DNA of 46,258 nt. Origin: Chara braunii (Eukaryota; Streptophyta; Charophyceae; Charales; Characeae). The first letter of the stretch is position 1. Each line of letters begins with the position of its first letter. The notes under the pieces were generated by a model that saw only the letters and a list, made by a program, of their open reading frames with translations, was not told the DNA's origin and ran no database searches. The position numbers and the translations under genes are program-made. Positions 10,043 through 21,701 of the stretch are shown piece after piece. The stretch lies in contig BFEA01000339.1 in the NCBI GenBank assembly GCA_003427395.1, positions 1,413,993 to 1,460,250 of the forward strand. Reading direction: 5' to 3'.

Positions 10043-12265
10043 AACGGTTGCCTACCGTTGTCCCTGGTGGAACGACATCCGGGTATGGAAGTGAGAAATA
10101 GGCAAGTGAGAAGTTTTGATAGACTTGTATGAACGATTGGCTAATATTTTGACTATCGTTGGAAGTATTGTAAGGATTGAGAGATCCCTACGAATCGAGC
10201 CTTGATTCGGGGCAGGTTAATAATCTGCGGAGAATAACCGCTTCTGCCCTATTGGACTAGGGTTAGGAGGAATGGCTGATCGTATATGGTATTGGATAAG
10301 GCATGAAGCGAGGGTTAACTCCGTGAGTGGGGTTTGAGTGATGCAGTAAGGGTTCGTTGAGGTTGATAAACGCCTTGACTATGCGCTGTGAGCACTGCCT
10401 AGTATGCGATTAACTGGAGTTGAAAAACTCTTTGACTTTAATGATTGATGAGTTTGGGTAATGGCTTGTAGGCTCGATTTGGCTAGGAATGAGTACGGTG
10501 GTATTGGCATTCCTAAGTATGCCTGTTATTGGAATTAAAGGCTAATTGACTCGTTACGTGATTGTTGTGCAAAGCCTGTCGTGGAAGATAGTCAAGTTAA
10601 GACGAGGCGTCCCCCCTTAGCCATATGACCGCTGCTTTAAAGAGTGTTGCTGACTTGGGAACAGCATGGGCGAAGGAATGACTGATAAAGTGCAAGGTAA
10701 GGGGTTTAATCGTAAGGATATTTCCTTGAGCCCAGATTGGGGTGTGATGTGGTAGGTACTACGGTCAGTACGATGCTTAGACTCGTCGATAGCGTAAATT
10801 GGTGAGGATCTGAGTCGCTCACGAACTGTCTGGCTAACTATCGACTGATTTCGACAAGAAGTGGCCACTAGGGTAGCGGTGTGGCTAGTCCGAAGAGAGA
10901 CCTACGTGTTAGTTATATGTGATATATGTATATATGGCATTTATGACTGTTTGTTTGGTTGCCTCTATATATGTGTTTTTATTGTGTTTTGTTTGATGTC
11001 AGATTGATGACGTATGTATGGACTGCCTCCCACGAGGACATAGATTCTGCATGAAACCCACGTCTGGCATGGGACCAGGGGTGAATGGGGTGACTTGCTT
11101 CTGTGGAAGGTGATTCTTCGGGAAGGAGTTAGTCGGCGTGTATAATTTGTCCTTAGTGGAAGTGCAGTCTTGAGTTGTTACTCCCTCGAAGAGGCTTAAG
11201 GAAGCGGTTATTAGTCTCGAAGCTGATAGTGAGACCCATGCCGAAACTATGTTCCTGGTCCATTAGTGGTGTGTTGTTGTACCTCACAGAGGCTGTGATG
11301 GCCAGATGGAACAACTACTGCTTAGTGAGAGAGGTCCGGGAGTAGCGATCTGGGTTCGTCTCGCATTAAGCAGGACCATCATATTTGTAAGGGCGCGGAC
11401 TCGCTATCCGTTGCCCTAACAGGTATGAATGGGGTTGACCATCTGACCATGATTAGGTTTAGTGAGGTGCAAGCGCTGAAATCAGAGAGGGTTGCGGTGA
11501 GGCTTGATTTTTGGAGCGGGGCTCAAGAGTCAAGATTTTATCTCAAGAAGATTACACCGCCCCTCTGCACTATATGCTTCGCTTAAGAGATGAAGGGGGT
11601 AACAACTGTATCATGCTAATTACTCATTGTCAGTCTTATTCTGTCTTGTATAAACTGAGATACGTTTTGAGAGTTATCTTGTTATATTGCTGGCAATTGG
11701 GTTGATTTCATGTTGTTATGTATAAAGCATATTGTGCTCTTCAGTTACAACCCCTGCAGATAAGTTATGCCTACTATGTTGTGATTGTGATTACGAGAGT
11801 ATCCTAGTTATTGTGGGTTGTACTGCATTTTGGATTCGTGTTTGGGGTACCTGCCTATATGACGCGTATATTGTATTTTTCCTGGGTGGTAAAAGTGATA
11901 TCTGATTAATGTCTGAGTTATGACTCGATGGTTTTATTGATGGGTATTTGGTGTTCTGTTTCCGATAGGTATTTGTGTAAAGGGCTCTCTTCGGTATAGT
12001 CGGCTGCGTCGGATAGACTCTTCTATGCGCGTGCGTGATAAGTATCGGGATGATCTTAGCAGGATATTATTGACGTTTGGTACTTAAGGAATATACTATT
12101 CCTTATGAGTAGCTACTATTATGAAGTTGGCGTCTGAGAGAGTGTTATTACCTCGGTATATTACCATTGATAAATTTCTTAAGTTGGGCGGGCGTAAACG
12201 CTGAAAGTGAATGATTTTAGGGAAATATGCTATGAGGATAAGGGTTAGAGATAAGGAGATAGAGT
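10043..12265 (+). other. Non-coding interior of the giant LTR element, left part
   Basis: No gag-type coiled coil, zinc knuckle or polyprotein frame can be found on either strand; all frames are short. The sequence is AT/GT-leaning with scattered TATATA runs near 10915-10985. A non-coding leader of this size is in keeping with a LARD. Confidence 0.55.
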
Positions 12266-12382
12266 ATGATTGTCGATACGATAACGGAAGACGCATGCTG
12301 GACGTTTTTCTGTGATGGGCAGAACCGAGGCTGGAGCAAAGGCCACTCAGGATGCCTTATGCGAAAGAAGATCTCAGTGTGA
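12266..12382 (+). pseudogene. Short ORF possibly the broken start of the next ORF
   Basis: A 38-codon frame containing WTFF-CDG and GWSKGHSGC, rich in Cys, Trp and Gly. It overlaps the next ORF in another frame, which is open from 12316. The two may once have been one reading frame separated by a single-base indel near 12320-12380. The WTxFxDG opening slightly recalls retroelement RNase H starts, but the other RNase H acidic motifs do not follow in either frame, so that assignment is not supported. Confidence 0.3.
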
Positions 12383-13026
12383 CCCTGCCCATCAAAGGGG
12401 AAGATGGTCTTGAGATTTCCTTGCCGAGGCAAGTCAGGGAAGGAGAGTACATCTCTTCCTGGTGGGGCACACGGATAGGCAAGGATATTTTTGCCTGGAT
12501 CGAGTCCGGGTTTGATGATGGTCGGGACTGCGCGATCGTAAGGGTGACTTTGTATGCGTCTTCCTCGTTTTGGGCTGTACATGGGATTGAGTTGGCCCTT
12601 GGGCATGGGAGCCTGTTTGCAGGACCTTTGAGGGTAGCTGAGCAAGCTGCAGCAAAGTGGACGAATGGCAGGATTCAGGAAGGAGAGGAGCAGGTGGAGG
12701 CCCGTGTAGAGGTCAAGCACGCCGAAGAGTTTGCACTTCCCTCGGCCCCATTGAGAGTTGTCCTGCCAGAGTTCTTGGTAGAGGCATGTTTTGGAGGACA
12801 GACGAGGGTGGAAGACGCTGCAAAGACTGCCATGAAGGTGCGAAAATGGGGGTATGCAAGGTACACATGCGAGTTGATAAATGGGTTGTACCTGGACCGA
12901 AGGTTCTTACCCCATAGTCAAGAACTTAGGGACCTGGCCAATGTAGTGGATGCTTATGCAAGCTCGCACGACCCAAATGAAGAAGTTGTAGACTGGGAAG
13001 GGGTTCGTGCCGCAGTTGGCCGGTAG
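12352..13026 (+). CDS. Unrecognised 224-residue protein inside the LARD-like element
   Basis: This is the only substantial gene-like frame in the 5.5-kb interior: ATG at 12352, TAG ending at 13026, and an open frame extending upstream to 12316 without another ATG. The composition looks globular: Trp-rich start (SSWWGTRIGKDIFAWIESGFDDGRD, about residues 35-58), hydrophobic stretches, a charged segment (about 105-125), and an acidic, Trp-containing C-terminus. I see no transmembrane segment, signal peptide, zinc-binding cluster or polymerase/integrase motif. It could be a captured host gene fragment, a structural protein unlike known gag, or the last remnant of one. Its position near the middle of the interior, with no gag-pol, is unusual. 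Confidence 0.5.
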   Translation: MPYAKEDLSVTLPIKGEDGLEISLPRQVREGEYISSWWGTRIGKDIFAWIESGFDDGRDCAIVRVTLYASSSFWAVHGIELALGHGSLFAGPLRVAEQAAAKWTNGRIQEGEEQVEARVEVKHAEEFALPSAPLRVVLPEFLVEACFGGQTRVEDAAKTAMKVRKWGYARYTCELINGLYLDRRFLPHSQELRDLANVVDAYASSHDPNEEVVDWEGVRAAVGR

Positions 13027-14098
13027 GAAGTGTCCATGTATCCTGCCAAAGTGTGTCTCTCGTAGACAGTGTGCATATAGGCAAAGATGAGGGCTACGGT
13101 GGCAAGGCCAACTAGTTGTATGGACTGAGCCCCTATGTGTTAGTCGGCAGGATGCATCAAGATGGGTTACAAGGATGAGTTGTGAAGAAGACGGGTTTGG
13201 GTGAAAAGGGTCTGGAAGTTTGAGGACACTGCAAAAGTGAGCAAGAAAACCATATTTGAATAGATACAACGTGCAGAGGGAAAGGGGTTTTCATAATAAT
13301 GGTCCGATAAGACGACCCGAATTGCATGAGTTTAAAGAAGGGTCTATCTCCCTAGACCTAGTGGCCGAGAGAAAAAGATATGGGACCTACGTCGTGCCTG
13401 GGCCTAGATAGACGTATAGGTGTGAGAGGTAGAAGAGGCTTGGGAAGAAACCTCAGTATGTGGGGGATAACCCATCAAGCCTAGGAAAGTAGTTGTAGGA
13501 CTAGTGTATGGGCGACTCCTAGCCTTACTTTTCTTTGGATATCTGGATGTATCCTAGAGTACTTGGGTCCCTCGGGTTGAGGGGTATGACTATGCCCTGG
13601 TTAAAATTGTTTTAGCGTGGCTCTGATCAGGGAGGCCGCATGGTCCTTGTGTGATACCAGTGACGATTTGAGTTGAGATTGTTAAAATCCGAGTACATAT
13701 ATATATAGCTCGAGAACATTTGGCTCGCGTCTGAGTTGGGGTGTTGTACCCCTATGTATATATTGAGTTGAGGCTTTATCTGAGACTATCTTTTGTATAT
13801 GACGATCACAATCACTCTCACGTGTGTGGTTTTATCCTGATGTCTGATGGCTTTGTGTGAAAGATGTGTGAGATACATCTCATGTGTACTGAATTGTGTG
13901 GACTTCATGAGATTTAATGGATGTGAACTGCCTACTCTTCGGTGTACTCGTGTGGTCTGCCTACAAGCAGGACGGGGCCGAGTATAAGGAGAGGGGGTGC
14001 AGTCTGTCTTGGTGAAAGTGTGAGAATCCCACGTGATTCTTTGCGAGTCTTCGAGACTCGAATACTTACCATGCCGGATGTTCTATGGTTGAGTTGTG
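13027..14098 (+). other. Non-coding interior, right of the ORF
   Basis: No gene is recognised. A perfect hairpin, CGAGTC-ttcga-GACTCG (14044-14060), lies near the end. A TATATATATA run at about 13694 and purine-rich stretches are the only other compositional features. Confidence 0.5.
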
Positions 14099-14176
14099 AA
14101 GGGGGCCCATAAGCAGGCCCCTTAGTCGAGTTGTTTTGCGGCTGAGTTGCAGAGAGGACCCACAAGTAGGCCTCTC
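14099..14176 (+). repeat. Twin covarying hairpins in about 53-bp tandem units
   Basis: Two neighbouring units each contain a hairpin followed by GAGTTGTTTTGCGG. Hairpin A (14099-14123) pairs AAGGGG-(G)-CC with GG-CCCCTT around CATAAGCA. Hairpin B (14152-14176) pairs GAGAGG-(A)-CC with GG-CCTCTC around CACAAGTA. Both have a single bulged purine at the same place, and the two stem differences are compensated on the other side. The loop CAYAAGYA resembles the AYAAG part of the LTR hairpin loop. Confidence 0.65.
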
Positions 14177-15289
14177 AGGTTGAGTTGTTTTGCGGTGGAA
14201 ACCCCCTCAGATTAAGGAAGGTGGTAGTGTTGTTTGTCGAGAGGCTCACCTTCAGAAGGGGGGGGGGTGTTTTAAAAAGGGGTCGCGTGATAGCTCATCC
14301 TACCAAGAGAGGGGTGGCTAGGAGACCCATTAAGAGAGACCTCCTTCGTGTGAAAAGTGGTTAATAGATTTAAGGGCATGGTAAGCAAAGTTTGAGCTGA
14401 TAAAGTCTGACGAAAGGAACCAGAATTACGGATTGGATCATTGGTGGAACTGAGAAGGTCGCAAGTCGGCGCATTAAGATGTCGTGGGATGTGTGGTCTG
14501 CTGTCCCTGATCAAGTAAGTTGGCCACGGCCTTGTCTGAGCCTGGCGGTGAATCTGTTTGTGATCGTGAGAAGGGGCCATGCTTTCTATGTCGTCCCATA
14601 GGGAGTTGGTAAACGCCTTTAAAGTGAGACAGACCCCTGCGTAGTCCCGCAGTGGGCCTGTGGTCTGTTTTGCGATGCACGGTCTAGACACTTGTGCTAA
14701 TCCCAAGGCATATTAAGGAATACCAAGCTAATAGGTAAAGGTTAGCACCTCTAGGGCGCAACCCCTATTGGATGACTGCAAGCCAGCACAACCTGGTTGC
14801 GGGCCCACGTCTACCAACGGGGTAAGAGTTTAAGGGGTTATGCACGCCCAAGGGAAATTACTCCGGTGGGATGGCGGGGGATATGAGTCGAGACTTTGGG
14901 TAGTCCTCATTGAATGCTTATCAGAAGACAACCTATCGTTACATAACCAACGAAGGAACTGCCGTTAAAATAACAATGCGGTAGGTCGTAGATCTGGCTC
15001 GGTCAACTAGACTATGGTGGGCCTAGATGGAGACCTAGCAGTTTTGTACTAGACTGCAGAAAGAGCTGAGAGGAGATTTATATATATATATACATATGTG
15101 TTTGGTCGTGAGGATTTTCGGGAGGGAGGCGGGAGTGTCTTCCAAGGTCCCATCTAAGGCCCGCGTCCCTGGGTACGACTCTGCTTACGAGAAAGAGTCT
15201 AGCCGGGACACTTAACGAGAGGCCGGTGTTTGCCTTGGACAAAGGGGAGAGGAAGGTTTGGGGTGGCCTTTGGGAACATATGCTGTAGC
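14177..15289 (+). other. Non-coding interior with a displaced polypurine run
   Basis: AGAAGGGGGGGGG (14255-14267) looks like a polypurine tract but lies about 1.25 kb from the right LTR. A second purine run (about 15239-15256) also fails to abut it. Frames on the minus strand (14272-14706, 15078-15317) show no domain. The real plus-strand primer of the element is therefore not evident. Confidence 0.35.
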
Positions 15290-15360
15290 ATCGATGCGTA
15301 ATACACCGACGTCCCACTGTCAGGACGACCGGAGACCCAGGTTAAAACCCTGGCGGCATA
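15290..15360 (+). pseudogene. Possible decayed tRNA-Asp-like sequence
   Basis: The stretch at about 15315-15355 reads like the second half of tRNA-Asp: a CTGTCA anticodon-loop-like string, then GGAGACCC, then a T-arm-like CCAGGTT-AAAA-CCCTGG. The T-loop lacks the TTC(G/A)A signature and the 5' half can be matched only loosely. It may be a tRNA pseudogene, a SINE remnant or coincidence. A tRNA-Asp relic in an element primed by tRNA-Asp would be notable. Confidence 0.25.
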
Positions 15361-15473
15361 TAGTTGTGTGGACACAGATTGTTGGAGGCCTCGAACCTGA
15401 GTCTGTCGACTAATCAGATTGGTTCCTTTCTTGTCAGCATTTGGAGTGCGAATGAATTTATAGCTTTCTCATT

Positions 15474-15492
15474 TGGTGACCCGACGGGGACG
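15474..15492 (+). promoter_or_regulatory. Second PBS-like motif just before the right LTR
   Basis: TGGTGACCCGACGGGGACG follows a CA dinucleotide by 2 nt, the same layout as the real primer sites at 10024 and 27951. It resembles the complement of the plant tRNA-Trp 3' end (TGGTGAACCCGACG...) with one base missing. The right LTR starts only 24 nt later. It may mark the LTR end and PBS of a different, mostly deleted element. Confidence 0.35.
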
Positions 15493-18400
15493 TCGCTTAA
15501 TATGGTCCGGTAAGCTGTCGGCGCGAATACCCTTACGAGGGTATCCACCCTCGTTTTTGCAAGTGACAGAAAACAGTTGGTTTAAAGTTTACCTATACCG
15601 CGCTAGGCGCGGCCGCGTCTGTAATTTGCGTCGACTGGTTAACTAGAGTAAAGGGTGCGTGGGCGCGCAGGTTTAAGGTGCGCGTGATTCCTTCCTACTG
15701 TTGATCATGAGAGCCGGCCGGATATCGGTCGTTTTTGTTTAGTATTATTATTAATATTTATTTATACTTGATTAAGCAGGGATTAGGGGATATGTTCTTT
15801 CGATGGATACGTCCGACCGAGTCGAGCGCGCGCGCGGAAAACAACCCCGACGACGACATCGGCAACGACGGCGCGACTTCGTGCGGTGAGCGGGGTGTCG
15901 TAGGATGGCGCGCGGGGCAATTATGGCACGGTATAAGCAAGCCGGCGCGGGCACTGGGAGCCGCGTAGCCGGTTTGTTGGCTCAAAGCGCTGCGCCGCAC
16001 TGCCTTGTATGGTACTTTGCGGGGACTGGGCTCAGGCTTGGGCATAGCCCTATAGGTTACGACAGCGGACTGTTACCATGGAGGCTCGGAGATCGAGGTC
16101 AACGGGCGTCGGTGCGGCGGCGGCAGAGTAGCGTGGAGCGAAAGCCTGGGGGGTTGAGGGCCCTGTGGGGCCATCCCCCCTCGGTTTTGCTTATGGGTGC
16201 GGCGGCAGGCTCAATCCACGGGGCTGGCGCGGTGCCAGCAGCCCCGCGGTTCCCCGACGTACTTTTATTTTATCTTATTTTCCTTTCGTTTATTGTTTTG
16301 GGTCCGGTTGCTATCGCGTCCCGTTTTGGGACGCGGTACTGCGGTAGGAGCGCGTGCGGGTGTGTTGTATTTGCGGGGTCGCCTGGAGTGCAATTTCAAA
16401 CTGCTTTCGTAGCGGCGCCGAGGTAACCCCCTTCTCAGTCTATAGGGCGTCAGGACCAAGTCTTTTGAGGGGCCGGTCACGGTTCCCCCACGCCGGTTCC
16501 CTACCCCTATGAGTGCCCATGGTCTCGGCTTGGAGTCATTCAAAAAAAGGGGGGCGGGACCAACGGTATATCCCTGAGCGGGTCCGCTACTGTCGAGAGA
16601 GGTGGTAGTGGAAGGGGCAAAGGGGAGGCCGGTGCACTAGCTGTTGAAGCTGGCCATGTGTGCCAGAAGGGCCCGCCTGAACCCGGCCTCAAAAAGAGGC
16701 CAAGTCCACACGAAGGAAGCGGAGAAAAGGGTCGGGCGGCCTTTGGTAGCGCCTGGGGGCATTGCCCCGAGTGAAGTCGTCCGGGACACTCAACCAGACC
16801 TGAAGAAACGCAGAGAGGGTTAGCACGGCCGCTGTGCAAAGTTAACACTCGTGAGGTCCGGTAATGGACCCGGACGTGGGATGGGCCAGGCGGGTACGTG
16901 AAAGGCAGAGAGGATTCGTATGACCCACGTAGGGATGACATAAGAAGAAGCCCGCGGGGTGAACCCGGACATGGCTGGGGCCGGGTGCTGGTAAAGAGGG
17001 GAGGGGGCTTGCCACGCGCAGAGCCTCCGGAATATCCAAAAAATTGGAGTGATACAGAGAAGATCCGCTTGACCCCTGTGCAAGGCTGGCACGCACGGAT
17101 TCCGAGACGCGGGCTAGGTTCATGCACTAAGGTAAGGTAGCGGTGGCCGCACTGGTCTCGAGAAATCGTTGGGCATCGCCCCGACCGAGTCCCTCGGGAC
17201 ACCCGCTAAAGCTGGAGTGGTATGAAGGAGTTTAGCTCGGCCTTAGTGGGAAGCGGGGCGTATAAAGTCGGGGCGGTCCTCCTATTCCCATTTCAAAATG
17301 CCTAAGTCCGGGCGCTGGTCGGTCGGAGGGGAAGAGGTTCGGTCACGAGGCGCCGGTCGCTGTTGACGACAAGGTCGTAGGAGAGGAAGACAAGGATTCC
17401 GAGGAGATAGCGAGGGCGATGGGGCGGCTAGGCGTAGGAGTTTCCTAAGGCGGGGGCGGAGCAAGTGGTGGCCAGACAACGGGGTACCAAGCCGCGCTAG
17501 CCGAGGTGTCGAGATAATGGAAAGGGGAGAGGAATCTGGGCGCCTTCCCGCACCAGATACGTTGGAGTACAAGCAAAGGGAAAAGGGATGTGAGGCTGGC
17601 CCGACAGCAACGGGCGGAGGAGATAGCGCAGCCGGAGCACCGGTACGAGCAGTACCGGACAACACTGATTAGCAGCGGGCGATAAATGTCGACGTGGAGT
17701 AGCGGCGGAGCAGGGGGAAATGGAGAACGAGGTGACGAGGGAGACAGGCCGAAGTGCGGTGGGGCTGCTTGGGCGGCGCTGAGCGACGACGGGTTGATCC
17801 ACATCAGCGGGCTAGGGCAGAAGCAGCGGGGAAGCGACGACCAGCTACAGAGGGCGAAGAGAGGCGGATGAACCTGGCCCGGGGTCCTGCCAGGTGCACT
17901 CGGAATGGGGAGAGTGTGACGAGGATGAGCGGAACAAGCAGCAGTAGATAGGCGGCGGGCCAAAGCGGATNGCGGAGCGAGCAACAGGCAGCGGGGCATT
18001 GAGCCGAGGCACGAGTGCAGAGAAGGTGGATGCACCCGGANGCGGTTGCGACNGGGTTCATCCACAAATTGGGGCAAGGGGAGATGTCGGGAGTGGACGA
18101 GTTAGGCNGAGCGGAGAAACTGTAGCCCGCCCGTTCCTTGAGGAAAACGGGCGAGGAAGAATGGTAGGTAGGGGCTTCNTGATGAGGCGAATCTAACGGA
18201 AACACTAGACTGGAGAGANGACTAGTGTAGAGGGAGATGAGTGAAGACTATGGTGCTCGTGGAGCTATGGCGGAGGAGAACGGGAGAAAAGGAAAGGTGT
18301 AGCCCGCCCGTTCCTTCGAAGAAACAGGCGGGGAGAGAAGTGTTCCGGGGGTTTTGGGGTGCTGCGACCCCGAATCCGGCCTTAGTTTGGCACCGGAGTT

Positions 18401-20542
18401 AGTANAACGAGAGGTTAGTAGGAAGATTAGTGCGCCGGGCTATGAAGGAAGAGAAGAGGGGGGGGCAACGGACCTTGCCCGGTTTGCGACGAACACAGGC
18501 AGGGGAGAGCTCAGGGTGGGGGGTTTGGCGGTAGGCGAGTGCGATAGTAGTGTTAGTTTGAGTATTTAATTAGTAAGTTAGGAGCTAACTGGTGAATGGT
18601 CTGCGCCGAGGTAAAACGGCCGAGGTATTGAGTGTATTTGGCCGTGCTATAGGGGTAGGTTCCTAGCACGGTTAGGCCTGTCCGAGCGACCTTCAGAGTG
18701 AGAGAGAGATACAAGGGGGGAAGAGAAGGAGAGTTGCGCGTGATGAAGTGATGAAGAAGGGGAGGAGGGGTCCGTCCATGAATCTGTCCGCAGTTTTGTG
18801 GAAGATTCGTTTGATTCTGCCCGTCCGGACAAGTTGCGAGACGAGTTGGCCAGCAGGTGAGGAAGGGTCGACCGTAAGGCTGCCGGCGTAACAGTTGGAA
18901 GGGGCGCCGATCAGCCCATTGTGGGGGCCGGCCTGACGGCCAATGCGCTGCTTGCAGAGTAGCAATGGGCCGGCCGTGAAGGTACGTGCTTATCAGTTGG
19001 GGTGGTGTCCCGCCTGATGGTCTAAGGAGTGTGGAGGAGATACGAGCTTGCTTGTCCACCTGCGAGAGGCGCAGTGACTTACCAATTGAACGAGAGGGAA
19101 AGACTGAGGAGGGCTAAGGGAGACTTACCTCTTTACTGATAGGGAGACCGACCCTGGGATAAAGGACGGGTTAGTCGAAAAGGGGGGCGTGTGCAGAACA
19201 GGGATAGTCTGAAGGGAGAGAGGGAGATTAGATCAGGCCAAATGCCTGATCACACAGCCCATTGAGGCATCTGCCTCTGAGGCAAGGCAATGTTGTTGGG
19301 CTTCTTATGAGACGGTCTGCTACGAGCTTGCTTACTGACGGTGGCGGACTGTTGGAGGCAGACCGTTGTATGCTACTCCACACCGCTGCATGCATCTATA
19401 TGTTGCTGCGCACGGTTGCCCGTTGTTGCACACTACTGTGGGCTGCAGGCCGCTGTTAACCGTTACCAAATGCGGCTGCGGTGGGTTGAGAACGGGCTAA
19501 TACCATCGCTTTGGCCAGGCGCTGCAGATTGTCGTTGACTGTGCGCAGCCGTTGACTGTTACAGATTGCTCCCAACTGACCACAACTTGTTTTCGGGTTG
19601 CTGATCCGTAGATATGCGGTCCGCAGCGGCAGAGATTTGGCCTATTACAGGCTGGTGAACTAGTCTGAGTACAAAGGCTTGGGGTGGTGTGACTGCTGTT
19701 TTACCGCGGAAGCCAGAGAGTTGCAGGAGGGTGGTTGTCGTTGGCTATGCCGGAGCTGGGCAGACGACGGGCACGCCGAGCATTGCGGGCCACACTTGTA
19801 GTATTGCGTTGTAGCCTGCACTGCATACTATTGCGGGGTGGCAGGGGAAAATGGGCGATTGGACTACAGGGGGCGGGGGAGTTGCGAGCCGAGAAGTCGT
19901 CAGAAGGGGCGGTTTTGCGGTTGACAGGCAGGGGGCCAAAGTCACCAAGTTGTTTGTTTGGCCATCATTGCGGGGCCCTCAGGCGTTCGAAGGTTTCAAG
20001 GCCCTCTCGCGCGAGTCTAAGCGCATCACCCTTGGATCTGAGAGACTGAAATCTTCCACCTCTACCCTTCTTACTCTAAATCTAGTCCCCTCGTTCTGAG
20101 AGGAAGGCGGCAGGCGGGCTTGTGTCCCGTGATCCGCGCCGAGGCCTTTGTGGGAGGTTGCCCCACCGATTGCGGGAGCTCTGTCTGGACTCAGGCGGAG
20201 TCCTGGAGTCAGGGAACTGAGTGGTAATTCCCTGACCCCCTCTATAAACCCATCTATAACCCCTATATGTACATCCTTCTACGTTTGACTGAGTGTATTG
20301 CGTGGATCTTATATTGAGTTTTTGGTTTGGATTTCATGATCTAATTCAGACTAAGTAGTGCAATCTCAGTTTTAGTTTTGTTGTCTGACTGAAGGCAGAT
20401 TGTGAACGAAAGAGGGTTGCGCCTGGGGGAAGGCTGGGAGAAAGGCAATATTATGTGCAGAATGATTGGGTCGTTGAGGTTGGGAGGTCCCCTTAAGTTT
20501 GGGGAAGCCCAGCGCTTTGTCTCCTTTGGTTTGCATGGAGCC

Positions 20543-21413
20543 TCAGACCGCTCTATAAGTTTAGGTAGCCTGAATGCTGTGGTGGCTGGGATGCCCCCAT
20601 AAGTTTCGGGAGACCCGGTGCTATGAATTGCATGGAGGGTCCGGACGCTCTATAAGTTTAGGTGACCGGACTGCTCTGACTTGTGAGGGTTTGACTGTGG
20701 GTGACTTTCAGGGACCCAAGGTGCTCTATAAGTTTAGGTACCTTGGGTTGCCTCATTTTACTTGGGGTTCTCTCAGTTTTTTTGGTTCTGAACAAGGAGG
20801 TCTGAACCGCTCTATAAGTTTAGGTGGTTCAACCCTTCTCCTGTTTTGTGTTGAGGGGATAATCCTGGCAAGGGACGGGCCTCTCTATAAGTTTAGGTAG
20901 CCTGTCCCACTGCCTCGCACAGATTGGATCAGAGAGAAGCGAACCCGGCTGAGGATCAGACCGCTCTATAAGTTTAGGTGGTCTGACCCAATGCCTCGCA
21001 CATGTTGGAACCCAATGGATATAATACTGGCTATATTGTATTACTATGCTATTATGAACAGGCTGGTCAGGCCGCTCTATAAGTTTAGGTAGACTGACTA
21101 TAGCTTATCACAATGGAAGAAAGTATAATTAAGAGATATAACTGAAGGTAAATGTGGGCAGGCTGAGCAATGTTCTAAGTTGAGTGACTCAGCCTAATGT
21201 CCCTTTGAAGACTAAGTTCAGAGAGGTATATATAAGTTGGCTATTTTTAACAGTTCAGGGCGACTAGAGTGGTCTAGTCATACGCCCAAAAAAGAGAAAA
21301 GTAGTTGTGCCCTCTGTTTGTGTATACCTGGCCAAGTCAGAACGCTCTATAAGTTTAGGTATTCTGACTTTGGGCCTGGATAAGTTGGGCACGCTCTGTA
21401 AGTTCAGGTGCCC
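20543..21413 (+). repeat. Array of conserved-loop, variable-stem hairpins (right LTR)
   Basis: Same array as at 6531-7401, shifted by 14,012. The core GCTCTATAAGTTTAGGT appears nine times (one copy with two changes, one with a changed first base), each inside a different self-complementary stem. Because the middles of the two LTRs may not have been resolved independently, this copy should not be counted as independent evidence. Confidence 0.8.
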
Positions 21414-21701
21414 TGACCTATGCCTTATGTAAGTTGGGTATGAGGGAATAACTCACTGAAAGATCATGAACTATTGTTTGTTCATATTGCCTTGGGGATG
21501 GTGAGAGTACTTACCTTTGTGGTTTGGCCTAAATGTGGCTGAGTGAGATTACTACTTGGTCTGGGTTTCAGGTTGACAGGTAGTTGCTTTAGAAGCTCGC
21601 CACGTGCTAGAGCGATAGGAGTTAGGTCGATTCCTGCATTTTCTGAGTTAATTTTATTTTACTTAGATCAATTCTCGCATTTTCTGTGATCTTTTGTTAT
21701 A

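Noticed and set aside
11540-11566. TTACACCGCCCCTC resembling the rRNA-end motif of small-subunit rRNA.
   Set aside because: The match is partial and surrounding sequence shows no rRNA similarity.
12266-12382. WTFF-CDG string as the start of a retroelement RNase H.
   Set aside because: The later Glu and Asp motifs of RNase H are missing in all frames downstream.
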